From Hydractinia symbiolongicarpus (taxonomy: Eukaryota > Cnidaria > Hydrozoa > Anthoathecata > Hydractiniidae), in the NCBI RefSeq assembly GCF_029227915.1, contig NC_079881.1, positions 27,381,501 to 27,445,500 on the forward strand: DNA of 64,000 bases. The letters run 5' to 3'. Made by a program: the position numbers and the translations under genes. Under the pieces are notes generated by a model. That model was not told where the DNA came from. It worked only from the letters and a program-made list of their open reading frames with translations, and made no database searches. Numbering within the stretch: the first letter of the stretch is position 1; the number at the start of each line of letters is the position of its first letter. This document shows, piece by piece, positions 22,922 through 35,961 of the stretch.

Positions 22922-25900
22922 CTTTTTTTATTCAGCGTCTCATCAAAAATGAAATATTTTTGAAAACTACAAGTCTTATGCGTTTTAGTGGTGCAAAAAT
23001 AATTTAAAAAATCGTTCTGGAAATGAGTTTACTCACAGGGTACTTTCTTTGTATACATTCGACTATACGGGACAAGCCCGGGATTTACGGGAAATCGCAG
23101 GTTTTCGTTTGCCGGCGATTAAACCTCTTTCATTAAGCGTCTCATTAAAAATGAAAACATTTTTGAGAACTACAAGTCTCATTCGTTCTAGTGGTGCAGA
23201 AATAATTTGAAAAATCGTTCGGGAAATCAGTTTACTCCTTGGGTACTTTCTTTATATACATTCAACTATACCGGCCAAGCCCGGGATTTACGGGAAATCG
23301 CGGGTTTTCGTTTGCCGGCGATTAAACTTCTTTTATTCAGCGTCTCATCAAAAATGAAAACAAGTTTAAAAACTACAAGTCTCATGCGTTTTAGTGGTGA
23401 AAAAATAATTTAAAAAATCGTTCGGGAAATGAGTTTATTCCCTGTGTACTTTCTTTGTATACATTTGACTACACGGGTTAAGCCCGGGATTTACGGGAAA
23501 TGGCGGGTTTTCGTTTGCCGGCGATTAAACTTCTTTTATTCAGCGTCTCATCAAAAATGAAAACATTTTTGAAAACTACAAGTCTCATGGGCTTTAGTGG
23601 TTAAATAATAATTTAAAAAATCGTTCGGGAAAAGAGTTTACTCCCTGGGTACTTTCTTTGTATACTTTTGACTATACGGGCCGAGTCTGGGATTTACGGG
23701 AAATCGCAGGTTTTCGTTTGCCGGCGATTAAACTTCTTTTATTCAGCGTATCATCAAAAATGAAAACATTTTTGAAAACTACAAGTCTCATGCGATTTAG
23801 TGGTGATAAGATAATTTAAAAAATCGTTCTGGAAATGAGTTTACTCACAGGGTAATTTCTTTGTATACATTCGACTATACGGGACAAGCCCGGGATTCAC
23901 GGGAAATCGCAGGTTTTCGTTTGCCGGCGATTAAACCTCTTTCATTAAGCGTCTCATTAAAAATGAAAACATTTTTGAGAACTACAAGTCTCATTCGTTC
24001 TAGTGGTGCAGAAATAATTTGAAAAATCGTTCGGGAAATCAGTTTACTCCTTGGGTACTTTCTTTATATACATTCAACTATACCGGCCAAGCCCGGGATT
24101 TACGGGAAATCGCGGGTTTCCGTTTGCCGGCGATTAAACTTCTTTTATTCAGCGTTTCATCAAAAATAAAAACAAGTTTAAAAACTACAAGTCTCATGCG
24201 TTTTAGTGGTGAAAAAATAATTTAAAAAATCGTTCGGGAAATGAGTTTACTCCCTGGGTACTTTCTTTTTATACTTTTGACTATACGGGCTAAGCCCGGG
24301 ATTTACGGGAAATCGCGTGTTTTCGTTTGCCGGCGATTAAACTTTTTTTATTCAGCGTCTCATCAAAAATGAAATATTTTTGAAAACTACAAGTCTTATG
24401 CGTTTTAGTGGTGAAAAAATAATTTAAAAAATCGTTCTGGAAATGAGTTTACTCACAGGGTACTTTCTTTGTATACTTTTGACTATACGGGCCGAGTCTG
24501 GCATTTACGGGAAATCGCAGGTTTTCTTTTGCCGGCGATTAAACTTCTTTTATTCATCGTCTCATCAAAAATGAAAACATTTTTGAAAACTACAAGTCTC
24601 ATGCGATTTAGTGGTGAAAAGATAATTTAAAAAATCGTTCTGGAAATGAGTTTACTCACAGGGTACTTTCTTTGTATACATTCCACTATACGGGACAAGC
24701 CCGGGATTTACGGGAAATCGCGGGTTTTCGTTTGCCGGCGATTAAACCTCTTTCATTAAGCGTCTCATTGAAAATGAAAACATTTTTGAAAACTACGAGT
24801 CTCATACGTTCTAGTGGTGCAGAAATAATTGGAAAAATCGTTCGGGAAATCAGTTCACTCATTAGGTACTTTCTTTATATACATTCAACTATACGTGCCA
24901 AGCCCGGGATTTACGGGAAATCGCGGGTTTTCGTTTGCCGGCGATTAAACTTTTTTTACTGAGCGTCTCATCAAAAATGAAATATTTTTAAAAACTACAA
25001 GTCTTATGCGTTTTAGTGGTGAAAAAATAATTTAAAAAATCGTTCTGGAAATGAGTTTACTCACAGGGTACTTTCTCTGTATACTTTTGACTATACGGGC
25101 CGAGTCTGGCATTTACGGGAAATCGCAGGTTTTCGTTTGCCGGCGATTAAACTTCTTTTATTCAGCGTCTCATCAAAAATGAAAACATTTTTGAAAACCA
25201 CAAGTCTCATGCGATTTAGTGGTGAAAAGATAATTGGAAAAATCGTTCGGGAAATCAGTTTACTCATTGGGTACTTTCTTTATATACATTCAACTATACG
25301 TGCCAAGCCCGGGATTTACGGGAAATCGCAGGTTTTCGTTTGCCGGCGATTAAACTTCTTTTACTGAGCGTCTCATCAAAAATGAAAACATTTTTGAAAA
25401 CTACAAGACTCATGCGTTTTAGTGGTGAAAAAATAATTTAAAAAATCGTTCGGGAAATGAGTTTACTCCCTGTGTACTTTTTTTGTATGCTTTTGACTAT
25501 ACAGGCCGAGTCTGGGATTTACGGGAAATCGCAGGTTTTCGTTTGCCGGCGATTAAACTTCTTTTCTTCAGCGTCTCATCAAAAATGAAAACATTTTTGA
25601 AAACTACAAGTCTCATGCGATTTAGTGGTGAAAAGATAATTTAAAAAATCGTTCGGGAAATGAGTTTACTCCCTGGGTACTTTCTTTTTATACTTTTGAC
25701 TATACGGGCTAAGCCCGGGATTTACGGGAAATCGCGGGTTTTCGTTTGCCGGCGATTAAACTTCTTTTATTCAGCGTCTCATCAAAAATGAAAACATTTT
25801 TGAAAACTACAAGTCTTATGCGTTTTAGTGGTGAAAAAATAATTTAAAAAATCGTTCTGGAAATGAGTTTACTCACAGGGTACTTTCTTTGTATACTTTT

Positions 25901-28900
25901 GACTATATGGGCCGAGTCTGGCATTTACGGGAAATCGCAGGTTTTCGTTTGCCGGCGATTAAACTTCTTTTATTCAGCGTCTCATCAAAAATGAAAACAA
26001 TTTTGAAAACTACAAGTCTCATGCGATTTAGTGGTGAAAAGATAATTTAAAAAATCGTTCTGGAAATGAGTTTACTCACAGGGTACTTTCATTGTATACA
26101 TTCCACTATACGGGACAAGCCCGGGATTTACGGGAAATCGCGGGTTTTCGTTTGCCGGCGATTAAACCTCTTTCATTAAGCGTCTCATTAAAAATGAAAA
26201 CATTTTTGAAAACTACGAGTCTCATACGTTCTAGTGGTGCAGAAATAATTGGAAAAATCGTTCGGGAAATCAGTTTACTCATTGGGTACTTTCTTTATAT
26301 ACATTCAACTATACGTGCCAAGCCCGGGCTTTACGGGAAATCGCGGGTTTTCGATTGCCGGCGATTAAACTTCTTTTACTGAGCGTCTCATCAAAAATGA
26401 AAACAAGTTTAAAAACTACAAGTCTCATGCGTTTTAGTGGTGAAAAAATAATTTAAAAAATCGTTCGGGAAATGACTTTACTCCCTGGGTACTTTCTTTT
26501 TATACTTTTGACTATACGGGCTAAGCCCGGGATTTACGGGAAATCGCGGGTTTTCGTTTGCCGGCGATTAAACTTTTTTTATTCAGCGTCTCATCAAAAA
26601 TGAAATATTTTTGAAAACTACAAGTCTTATGCGTTTTAGTGGTGAAAAAATAATTTAAAAAATCGTTCTGGAAATGAGTTTACTCACAGGGTACTTTCTT
26701 TGTATACATTCGACTATACGGGACAAGCCCGGGATTTACGGGAAATCGCAGGTTTTCGTTTGCCGGCGATTAAACCTCTTTCATTAAGCGTCTCATTAAA
26801 AATGAAAACATTTTTGAGAACTACAAGTCTCATTCGTTCTAGTGGTGCAGAAATAATTTGAAAAATCGTTCGGGAAATCAGTTTACTCCTTGGGTACTTT
26901 CTTTATATACATTCAACTATACCGGCCAAGCCCGGGATTTACGGGAAATCGCGGGTTTTCGTTTGCCGGCGATTAAACTTCTTTTATTCAGCGTCTCATC
27001 AAAAATGAAAACAAGTTTAAAAACTACAAGTCTCATGCGTTTTAGTGGTGAAAAAATAATTTAAAAAATCGTTCGGGAAATGAGTTTATTCCCTGTGTAC
27101 TTTCTTTGTATACATTTGACTACACGGGTTAAGCCCGGGATTTACGGGAAATGGCGGGTTTTCGTTTGCCGGCGATTAAACTTCTTTTAATCAGCGTCTC
27201 ATCAAAAATGAAAACATTTTTGAAAACTACAAGTCTCATGGGCTTTAGTGGTTAAATAATAATTTAAAAAATCGTTCGGGAAAAGAGTTTACTCCCTGGG
27301 TACTTTCTTTGTATACTTTTGACTATACGGGCCGAGTCTGGGATTTACGGGAAATCGCAGGTTTTCGTTTGCCGGCGATTAAACTTCTTTTATTCAGCGT
27401 ATCATCAAAAATGAAAACATTTTTGAAAACTACAAGTCTCATGCGATTTAGTGGTGATAAGATAATTTAAAAAATCGTTCTGGAAATGAGTTTACTCACA
27501 GGGTAATTTCTTTGTATACATTCGACTATACGGGACAAGCCCGGGATTCACGGGAAATCGCAGGTTTTCGTTTGCCGGCGATTAAACCTCTTTCATTAAG
27601 CGTCTCATTAAAAATGAAAACATTTTTGAGAACTACAAGTCTCATTCGTTCTAGTGGTGCAGAAATAATTTGAAAAATCGTTCGGGAAATCAGTTTACTC
27701 CTTGGGTACTTTCTTTATATACATTCAACTATACCGGCCAAGCCCGGGATTTACGGGAAATCGCGGGTTTCCGTTTGCCGGCGATTAAACTTCTTTTATT
27801 CAGCGTTTCATCAAAAATAAAAACAAGTTTAAAAACTACAAGTCTCATGCGTTTTAGTGGTGAAAAAATAATTTAAAAAATCGTTCGGGAAATGAGTTTA
27901 CTCCCTGGGTACTTTCTTTTTATACTTTTGACTATACGGGCTAAGCCCGGGATTTACGGGAAATCGCGTGTTTTCGTTTGCCGGCGATTAAACTTTTTTT
28001 ATTCAGCGTCTCATCAAAAATGAAATATTTTTGAAAACTACAAGTCTTATGCGTTTTAGTGGTGAAAAAATAATTTAAAAAATCGTTCTGGAAATGAGTT
28101 TACTCACAGGGTACTTTCTTTGTATACTTTTGACTATACGGGCCGAGTCTGGCATTTACGGGAAATCGCAGGTTTTCTTTTGCCGGCGATTAAACTTCTT
28201 TTATTCATCGTCTCATCAAAAATGAAAACATTTTTGAAAACTACAAGTCTCATGCGATTTAGTGGTGAAAAGATAATTTAAAAAATCGTTCTGGAAATGA
28301 GTTTACTCACAGGGTACTTTCATTGTATACATTCCACTATACGGGACAAGCCCGGGATTTACGGGAAATCGCGGGTTTTCGTTTGCCGGCGATTAAACCT
28401 CTTTCAATAAGCGTCTCATTAAAAATGAAAACATTTTTGAAAACTACGAGTCTCATACGTTCTAGTGGTGCAGAAATAATTGGAAAAATCGTTCGGGAAA
28501 TCAGTTTACTCATTGGGTACTTTCTTTATATACATTCAACTATACGTGCCAAGCCCGGGCTTTACGGGAAATCGCGGGTTTTCGATTGCCGGCGATTAAA
28601 CTTCTTTTACTGAGCGTCTCATCAAAAATGAAAACAAGTTTAAAAACTACAAGTCTCATGCGTTTTAGTGGTGAAAAAATAATTTAAAAAATCGTTCGGG
28701 AAATGACTTTACTCCCTGGGTACTTTCTTTTTATACTTTTGACTATACGGGCTAAGCCCGGGATTTACGGGAAATCGCGGGTTTTCGTTTGCCGGCGATT
28801 AAACTTTTTTTATTCAGCGTCTCATCAAAAATGAAATATTTTTGAAAACTACAAGTCTTATGCGTTTTAGTGGTGAAAAAATAATTTAAAAAATCGTTCT

Positions 28901-31900
28901 GGAAATGAGTTTACTCACAGGGTACTTTCTTTGTATACATTCGACTATACGGGACAAGCCCGGGATTTACGGGAAATCGCAGGTTTTCGTTTGCCGGCGA
29001 TTAAACCTCTTTCATTAAGCGTCTCATTAAAAATGAAAACATTTTTGAGAACTACAAGTCTCATTCGTTCTAGTGGTGCAGAAATAATTTGAAAAATCGT
29101 TCGGGAAATCAGTTTACTCCTTGGGTACTTTCTTTATATACATTCAACTATACCGGCCAAGCCCGGGATTTACGGGAAATCGCGGGTTTTCGTTTGCCGG
29201 CGATTAAACTTCTTTTATTCAGCGTCTCATCAAAAATGAAAACAAGTTTAAAAACTACAAGTCTCATGCGTTTTAGTGGTGAAAAAATAATTTAAAAAAT
29301 CGTTCGGGAAATGAGTTTATTCCCTGTGTACTTTCTTTGTATACATTTGACTACACGGGTTAAGCCCGGGATTTACGGGAAATGGCGGGTTTTCGTTTGC
29401 CGGCGATTAAACTTCTTTTAATCAGCGTCTCATCAAAAATGAAAACATTTTTGAAAACTACAAGTCTCATGGGCTTTAGTGGTTAAATAATAATTTAAAA
29501 AATCGTTCGGGAAAAGAGTTTACTCCCTGGGTACTTTCTTTGTATACTTTTGACTATACGGGCCGAGTCTGGGATTTACGGGAAATCGCAGGTTTTCGTT
29601 TGCCGGCGATTAAACTTCTTTTATTCAGCGTATCATCAAAAATGAAAACATTTTTGAAAACTACAAGTCTCATGCGATTTAGTGGTGATAAGATAATTTA
29701 AAAAATCGTTCTGGAAATGAGTTTACTCACAGGGTAATTTCTTTGTATACATTCGACTATACGGGACAAGCCCGGGATTCACGGGAAATCGCAGGTTTTC
29801 GTTTGCCGGCGATTAAACCTCTTTCATTAAGCGTCTCATTAAAAATGAAAACATTTTTGAGAACTACAAGTCTCATTCGTTCTAGTGGTGCAGAAATAAT
29901 TTGAAAAATCGTTCGGGAAATCAGTTTACTCCTTGGGTACTTTCTTTATATACATTCAACTATACCGGCCAAGCCCGGGATTTACGGGAAATCGCGGGTT
30001 TCCGTTTGCCGGCGATTAAACTTCTTTTATTCAGCGTTTCATCAAAAATAAAAACAAGTTTAAAAACTACAAGTCTCATGCGTTTTAGTGGTGAAAAAAT
30101 AATTTAAAAAATCGTTCGGGAAATGAGTTTACTCCCTGGGTACTTTCTTTTTATACTTTTGACTATACGGGCTAAGCCCGGGATTTACGGGAAATCGCGT
30201 GTTTTCGTTTGCCGGCGATTAAACTTTTTTTATTCAGCGTCTCATCAAAAATGAAATATTTTTGAAAACTACAAGTCTTATGCGTTTTAGTGGTGAAAAA
30301 ATAATTTAAAAAATCGTTCTGGAAATGAGTTTACTCACAGGGTACTTTCTTTGTATACTTTTGACTATACGGGCCGAGTCTGGCATTTACGGGAAATCGC
30401 AGGTTTTCTTTTGCCGGCGATTAAACTTCTTTTATTCATCGTCTCATCAAAAATGAAAACATTTTTGAAAACTACAAGTCTCATGCGATTTAGTGGTGAA
30501 AAGATAATTTAAAAAATCGTTCTGGAAATGAGTTTACTCACAGGGTACTTTCTTTGTATACATTCCACTATACGGGACAAGCCCGGGATTTACGGGAAAT
30601 CGCGGGTTTTCGTTTGCCGGCGATTAAACCTCTTTCATTAAGCGTCTCATTGAAAATGAAAACATTTTTGAAAACTACGAGTCTCATACGTTCTAGTGGT
30701 GCAGAAATAATTGGAAAAATCGTTCGGGAAATCAGTTCACTCATTAGGTACTTTCTTTATATACATTCAACTATACGTGCCAAGTCCGGGATTTACGGGA
30801 AATCGCGGGTTTTCGTTTGCCGGCGATTAAACTTTTTTTACTGAGCGTCTCATCAAAAATGAAAACAAGTTTAAAAACTACAAGTCTCATGCGTTTTAGT
30901 GGTGAAAAAATAATTTAAAACATCGTTCGGGAAATGAGTTTACTCCCTGGGTACTTTCTTTTTATACTTTTGACTATACGGGCTAAGCCCGGGATTTACG
31001 GGAAATCGCGGGTTTTCGTTTGCCGGCGATTAAACGTCTTTTATTCAGCGTCTCATCAAAAATGAAATATTTTTAAAAACTACAAGTCTTATGCGTTTTA
31101 GTGGTGAAAAAATAATTTAAAAAATCGTTCTGGAAATGAGTTTACTCACAGGGTACTTTCTCTGTATACTTTTGACTATACGGGCCGAGTCTGGCATTTA
31201 CGGGAAATCGCAGGTTTTCGTTTGCCGGCGATTAAACTTCTTTTATTCAGCGTCTCATCAAAAATGAAAACATTTTTGAAAACTACAAGTCTCATGCGAT
31301 TTAGTGGTGAAAAGATAATTGGAAAAATCGTTCGGGAAATCAGTTTACTCATTGGGTACTTTCTTTATATACATTCAACTATACGTGCCAAGCCCGGGAT
31401 TTACGGGAAATCGCAGGTTTTCGTTTGCCGGCGATTAAACTTCTTTTACTGAGCGTCTCATCAAAAATGAAAACATTTTTGAAAACTACAAGTCTCATGC
31501 GTTTTAGTGGTGAAAAAATAATTTAAAAAATCGTTCGGGAAATGAGTTTACTCCCTGTGTACTTTTTTTGTATGCTTTTGACTATACAGGCCGAGTCTGG
31601 GATTTACGGGAAATCGCAGGTTTTCGTTTGCCGGCGATTAAACTTCTTTTCTTCAGCGTCTCATCAAAAATGAAAACATTTTTGAAAACTACAAGTCTCA
31701 TGCGATTTAGTGGTGAAAAGATAATTTAAAAAATCGTTCGGGAAATGAGTTTACTCCCTGGGTACTTTCTTTTTATACTTTTGACTATACGGGCTAAGCC
31801 CGGGATTTACAGGAAATGGCGGGTTTTCGTTTGCCGGCGATTAAACTTCTTTTATTCAGCGTCTCATCAAAAATGAAAACATTTTTGAAAACTACAAGTC

Positions 31901-32048
31901 TTATGCGTTTTAGTGGTGAAAAAATAATTTAAAAAATCGTTCTGGAAATGAGTTTACTCACAGGGTACTTTCTTTGTGTACTTTTGACTATACGGGCCGA
32001 GTCTGGCATTTACGGGAAATCGCAGGTTTTCGTTTGCCGGCGATTAAA

Positions 32049-32251
32049 CTTCTTTTATTCAGCGTCTCATCAAAAATGAAAACAATTTTGAAAACTACAA
32101 GTCTCATGCGATTTAGTGGTGAAAAGATAATTTAAAAAATCGTTCTGGAAATGAGTTTACTCACAGGGTACTTTCTTTGTATACATTCCACTATACGGGA
32201 CAAGCCCGGGCTTTACGGGAAATCGCGGGTTTTCGTTTGCCGGCGATTAAA
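32049..32251 (+). repeat. Hybrid monomer B/A'
   Basis: The unit is B up to ACGGGACAAGCCCGGG and then has CTTTACGGG with CGCGGG, the A' ending of the 11-mer modules. It leads directly into a D unit, so the A' unit expected between B and D has been lost. Confidence 0.78.
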
Positions 32252-33671
32252 CTTTTTTTACTGAGCGTCTCATCAAAAATGAAAACAAGTTTAAAAACTA
32301 CAAGTCTCATGCGTTTTAGTGGTGAAAAAATAATTTAAAACATCGTTCGGGAAATGAGTTTACTCCCTGGGTACTTTCTTTTTATACTTTTGACTATACG
32401 GGCTAAGCCCGGGATTTACGGGAAATCGCGGGTTTTCGTTTGCCGGCGATTAAACGTCTTTTATTCAGCGTCTCATCAAAAATGAAATATTTTTAAAAAC
32501 TACAAGTCTTATGCGTTTTAGTGGTGAAAAAATAATTTAAAAAATCGTTCTGGAAATGAGTTTACTCACAGGGTACTTTCTCTGTATACTTTTGACTATA
32601 CGGGCCGAGTCTGGCATTTACGGGAAATCGCAGGTTTTCGTTTGCCGGCGATTAAACTTCTTTTATTCAGCGTCTCATCAAAAATGAAAACATTTTTGAA
32701 AACTACAAGTCTCATGCGATTTAGTGGTGAAAAGATAATTGGAAAAATCGTTCGGGAAATCAGTTTACTCATTGGGTACTTTCTTTATATACATTCAACT
32801 ATACGTGCCAAGCCCGGGATTTACGGGAAATCGCAGGTTTTCGTTTGCCGGCGATTAAACTTCTTTTACTGAGCGTCTCATCAAAAATGAAAACATTTTT
32901 GAAAACTACAAGTCTCATGCGTTTTAGTGGTGAAAAAATAATTTAAAAAATCGTTCGGGAAATGAGTTTACTCCCTGTGTACTTTTTTTGTATGCTTTTG
33001 ACTATACAGGCCGAGTCTGGGATTTACGGGAAATCGCAGGTTTTCGTTTGCCGGCGATTAAACTTCTTTTCTTCAGCGTCTCATCAAAAATGAAAACATT
33101 TTTGAAAACTACAAGTCTCATGCGATTTAGTGGTGAAAAGATAATTTAAAAAATCGTTCGGGAAATGAGTTTACTCCCTGGGTACTTTCTTTTTATACTT
33201 TTGACTATACGGGCTAAGCCCGGGATTTACAGGAAATGGCGGGTTTTCGTTTGCCGGCGATTAAACTTCTTTTATTCAGCGTCTCATCAAAAATGAAAAC
33301 ATTTTTGAAAACTACAAGTCTTATGCGTTTTAGTGGTGAAAAAATAATTTAAAAAATCGTTCTGGAAATGAGTTTACTCACAGGGTACTTTCTTTGTATA
33401 CTTTTGACTATACGGGCCGAGTCTGGCATTTACGGGAAATCGCAGGTTTTCGTTTGCCGGCGATTAAACTTCTTTTATTCATCGTCTCATCAAAAATGAA
33501 AACATTTTTGAAAACTACAAGTCTCATGCGATTTAGTGGTGAAAAGATAATTTAAAAAATCGTTCTGGAATTGAGTTTACTCACAGGGTACTTTCTTTGT
33601 ATACATTCCACTATACGGGACAAGCCCGGGATTTACGGGAAATCGCGGGTTTTCGTTTGCCGGCGATTAAA

Positions 33672-33874
33672 CCTCTTTCATTAACCGTCTCATTGAAAAT
33701 GAAAACATTTTTGAAAACTACGAGTCTCATACGTTCTAGTGGTGAAAAAATAATTTAAAACATCGTTCGGGAAATGAGTTTACTCCCTGGGTACTTTCTT
33801 TTTATACTTTTGACTATACGGGCTAAGCCCGGGATTTACGGGAAATCGCGGGTTTTCGTTTGCCGGCGATTAAA
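33672..33874 (+). repeat. Hybrid monomer A'/D
   Basis: The left part is A' (CCTCTTTCATTAACCG, ACTACGAGTCTCATACG, TTCTAG) and the right part is D (AAAAAATAATTTAAAACATC, CTCCCTGGG, GGGCTAAGC). The switch lies in the shared GTGGTG near 33738. Length is exactly 203 bp, as expected for an in-register crossover. Confidence 0.85.
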
Positions 33875-34574
33875 CGTCTTTTATTCAGCGTCTCATCAAA
33901 AATGAAATATTTTTGAAAACTACAAGTCTTATGCGTTTTAGTGGTGAAAAAATAATTTAAAAAATCGTTCTGGAAATGAGTTTACTCACAGGGTACTTTC
34001 TCTGTATACTTTTGACTATACGGGCCGAGTCTGGCATTTACGGGAAATCGCAGGTTTTTGTTTGCCGGCGATTAAACTTCTTTTATTCAGCGTCTCATCA
34101 ATAATGAAAACATTTTTGAAAACTACAAGTCTCATGCAATTTAGTGGTGAAAAGATAATTGGAAAAATCGTTCGGGAAATCAGTTTACTCATTGGGTACT
34201 TTCTTTATATACATTCAACTATACGTGCCAAGCCCGGGATTTACGGGAAATCGCGGGTTTTCGTTTGCCGGCGATTAAACTTCTTTTACTGAGCGTCTCA
34301 TCAAAAATGAAAACTATTTTGAAAACTACAAGTCTCATGCGTTTTAGTGGTGAAAAAATAATTTAAAAAATCGTTCGGGAAAAGAGTTTACTCCCTGTGT
34401 AATTTTTTTGTATACTTTTGACTATACAGGCCGAGTCTGGGATTTACGGGAAATCGCAGGTTTTCGTTTGCCGGCGATTAAACTTCTTTTATTCAGCGTC
34501 TCATCAAAAATGAAAACATTTTTGAAAACTACAAGTCTCATGCGATTTAGTGGTGAAAAGATAATTTAAAAAAT

Positions 34575-35790
34575 CGTTCGGGAAATGAGTTTACTCCCTG
34601 GATACTTTCTTTTTATACTTTTGACTATACGGGCTAAGCCCGGGATTTACGGGAAATCGCGGGTTTTCGTTTGCCGGCGATTAAACTTCTTTTATTCAGC
34701 GTCTCATCAAAAATGAAAACATTTTTGAAAACTACAAGTCTTATGCGTTTTAGTGGTGAAAAAATAATTTAAAAAATCGTTCTGGAAATGAGTTTACTCA
34801 CAGGGTACTTTCTTTGTATACTTTTGACTGTACGGGCTGAGTCTGGCATTTACGGGAAATCGCAGGTTTTCGTTTGCCGGCGTTAAACTTCTTTTATTCA
34901 GCGTCTCATCAAAAATGAAAACATTTTTGAAAACTACAAGTCTCATGCAATTTAGTGGTGAAAAGATAATTTAAAAAATCGTTCTGGAAATGAGTTTACT
35001 CACAGGGTACTTTCTTTGTATACATTCCACTATACGGGACAAGCCCGGGATTTACAGGAAATCGCGGGTTTTCGTTTGCCGGCGATTAAACCTCTTTCAT
35101 TAAGCGTCTCATTAAAAATGAAAACAATTTTGAAAACTACGAGTCTCATACGTTCTAGTGGTGCAGAAATAATTGGAAAAATCGTTCGGGAAATGAGTTT
35201 ACTCCCTGGATACTTTCTTTTTATACTTTTGACTATACGGGCTAAGCCCGGGATTTACGGGAAATCGCGGGTTTTCGTTTGCCGGCGATTAAACTTCTTT
35301 TATTCAGCGTCTCATCAAAAATGAAAACATTTTTGAAAACTACAAGTCTTATGCGTTTTAGTGGTGAAAAAATAATTTAAAAAATCGTTCTGGAAATGAG
35401 TTTACTCACAGGGTACTTTCTTTGTATACTTTTGACTGTACGGGCTGAGTCTGGCATTTACGGGAAATCGCAGGTTTTCGTTTGCCGGCGTTAAACTTCT
35501 TTTATTCAGCGTCTCATCAAAAATGAAAACATTTTTGAAAACTACAAGTCTCATGCGATTTAGTGGTGAAAAGATAATTTAAAAAATCGTTCTGGAAATG
35601 AGTTTACTCACAGGGTACTTTCTTTGTATACATTCCACTATACGGGACAAGCCCGGGATTTACAGGAAATCGCGGGTTTTCGTTTGCCGGCGATTAAACC
35701 TCTTTCATTAAGCGTCTCATTAAAAATGAAAACAATTTTGAAAACTACGAGTCTCATACGTTCTAGTGGTGCAGAAATAATTGGAAAAAT
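34575..35790 (+). repeat. 608-bp trimer duplication with shared CGTTAAAC deletion
   Basis: Copies are about 34575-35182 and 35183-35790. Both hold CCTGGATACTT, GACTGTACGGGCTGAG and the one-base deletion CGGCGTTAAAC (near 34880 and 35488), all rare elsewhere. The junction unit 35091-35293 starts as A' and ends as D. The marker GCAATTTAG in copy 1 is GCGATTTAG in copy 2. Confidence 0.87.
35091..35293 (+). repeat. Hybrid monomer A'/D at the trimer junction
   Basis: The left part is A' (CATACGTTCTAGTGGTGCAG, ATAATTGGAAAAATCG) and the right part is D with the local mark CCTGGATACTTTC. The switch lies in TCGTTCGGGAAAT near 35180-35195. It sits at the joint of the 608-bp duplication. Confidence 0.86.
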
Positions 35791-35961
35791 CGTTCGGGAA
35801 ATCAGTTTACTCATTGGGTACTTTCTTTATATACATTCAACTATACGTGCCAAGCCCGGGCTTTACGGGAAATCGCGGGTTTTCGTTTGCCGGCGATTAA
35901 ACTTCTTTTACTGAGCGTCTCGTCAAAAATGAAAACAAGTTTAAAAACTACAAGTCTCATG
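35791..35961 (+). repeat. Linker monomers (A' end and D start)
   Basis: This short stretch holds the end of an A' unit with GGGCTTTACGG and the start of a D unit with GCGTCTCGTC. It connects the trimer pair to the 8-mer pair. Confidence 0.75.

Larger units (their letters stand above)
20818..30553 (+). repeat. Compound HOR: 11-mers (2231 bp) with 7/8-mers
   Basis: Modules in order are 8-mer 20818-22440 (1623 bp), 11-mer 22441-24671 (2231 bp), 7-mer 24672-26091 (1420 bp), 11-mer 26092-28322 and 11-mer 28323-30553. The three 11-mers share TTTCATTGTATAC at their start, GGGCTTTACGG, TCGATTGCCGG, GGTTAAATAATAAT, GCGTATCATC and GTGATAAGATAA. The 7-mer lacks the D unit present in the 8-mer (TTTTTACTGAGCG then directly GAAATATTTTTA near 24980). 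This reads as a 19/18-mer superunit in which the third cycle lost its short module. Confidence 0.88.
30894..35153 (+). repeat. 1420-bp 7-mer HOR, three tandem copies
   Basis: Copies are 30894-32313, 32314-33733 and 33734-35153. Each starts in GTGGTGAAAAAATAATTTAA followed by AACATCGTTCGG. Copies 1 and 2 share TACTTTTTTTGTATGC (about 31561 and 32981), TTTTCTTCAGCG and TACAGGAAATGGCGGG. Copy 3 is more diverged: ATCAATAATG near 34099, TGTAATTTTTTTGTATAC near 34398 and CCTGGATACT near 34607. The 340 bp before the block (30554-30893) are the B-A' start of an 8-mer. Confidence 0.86.
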
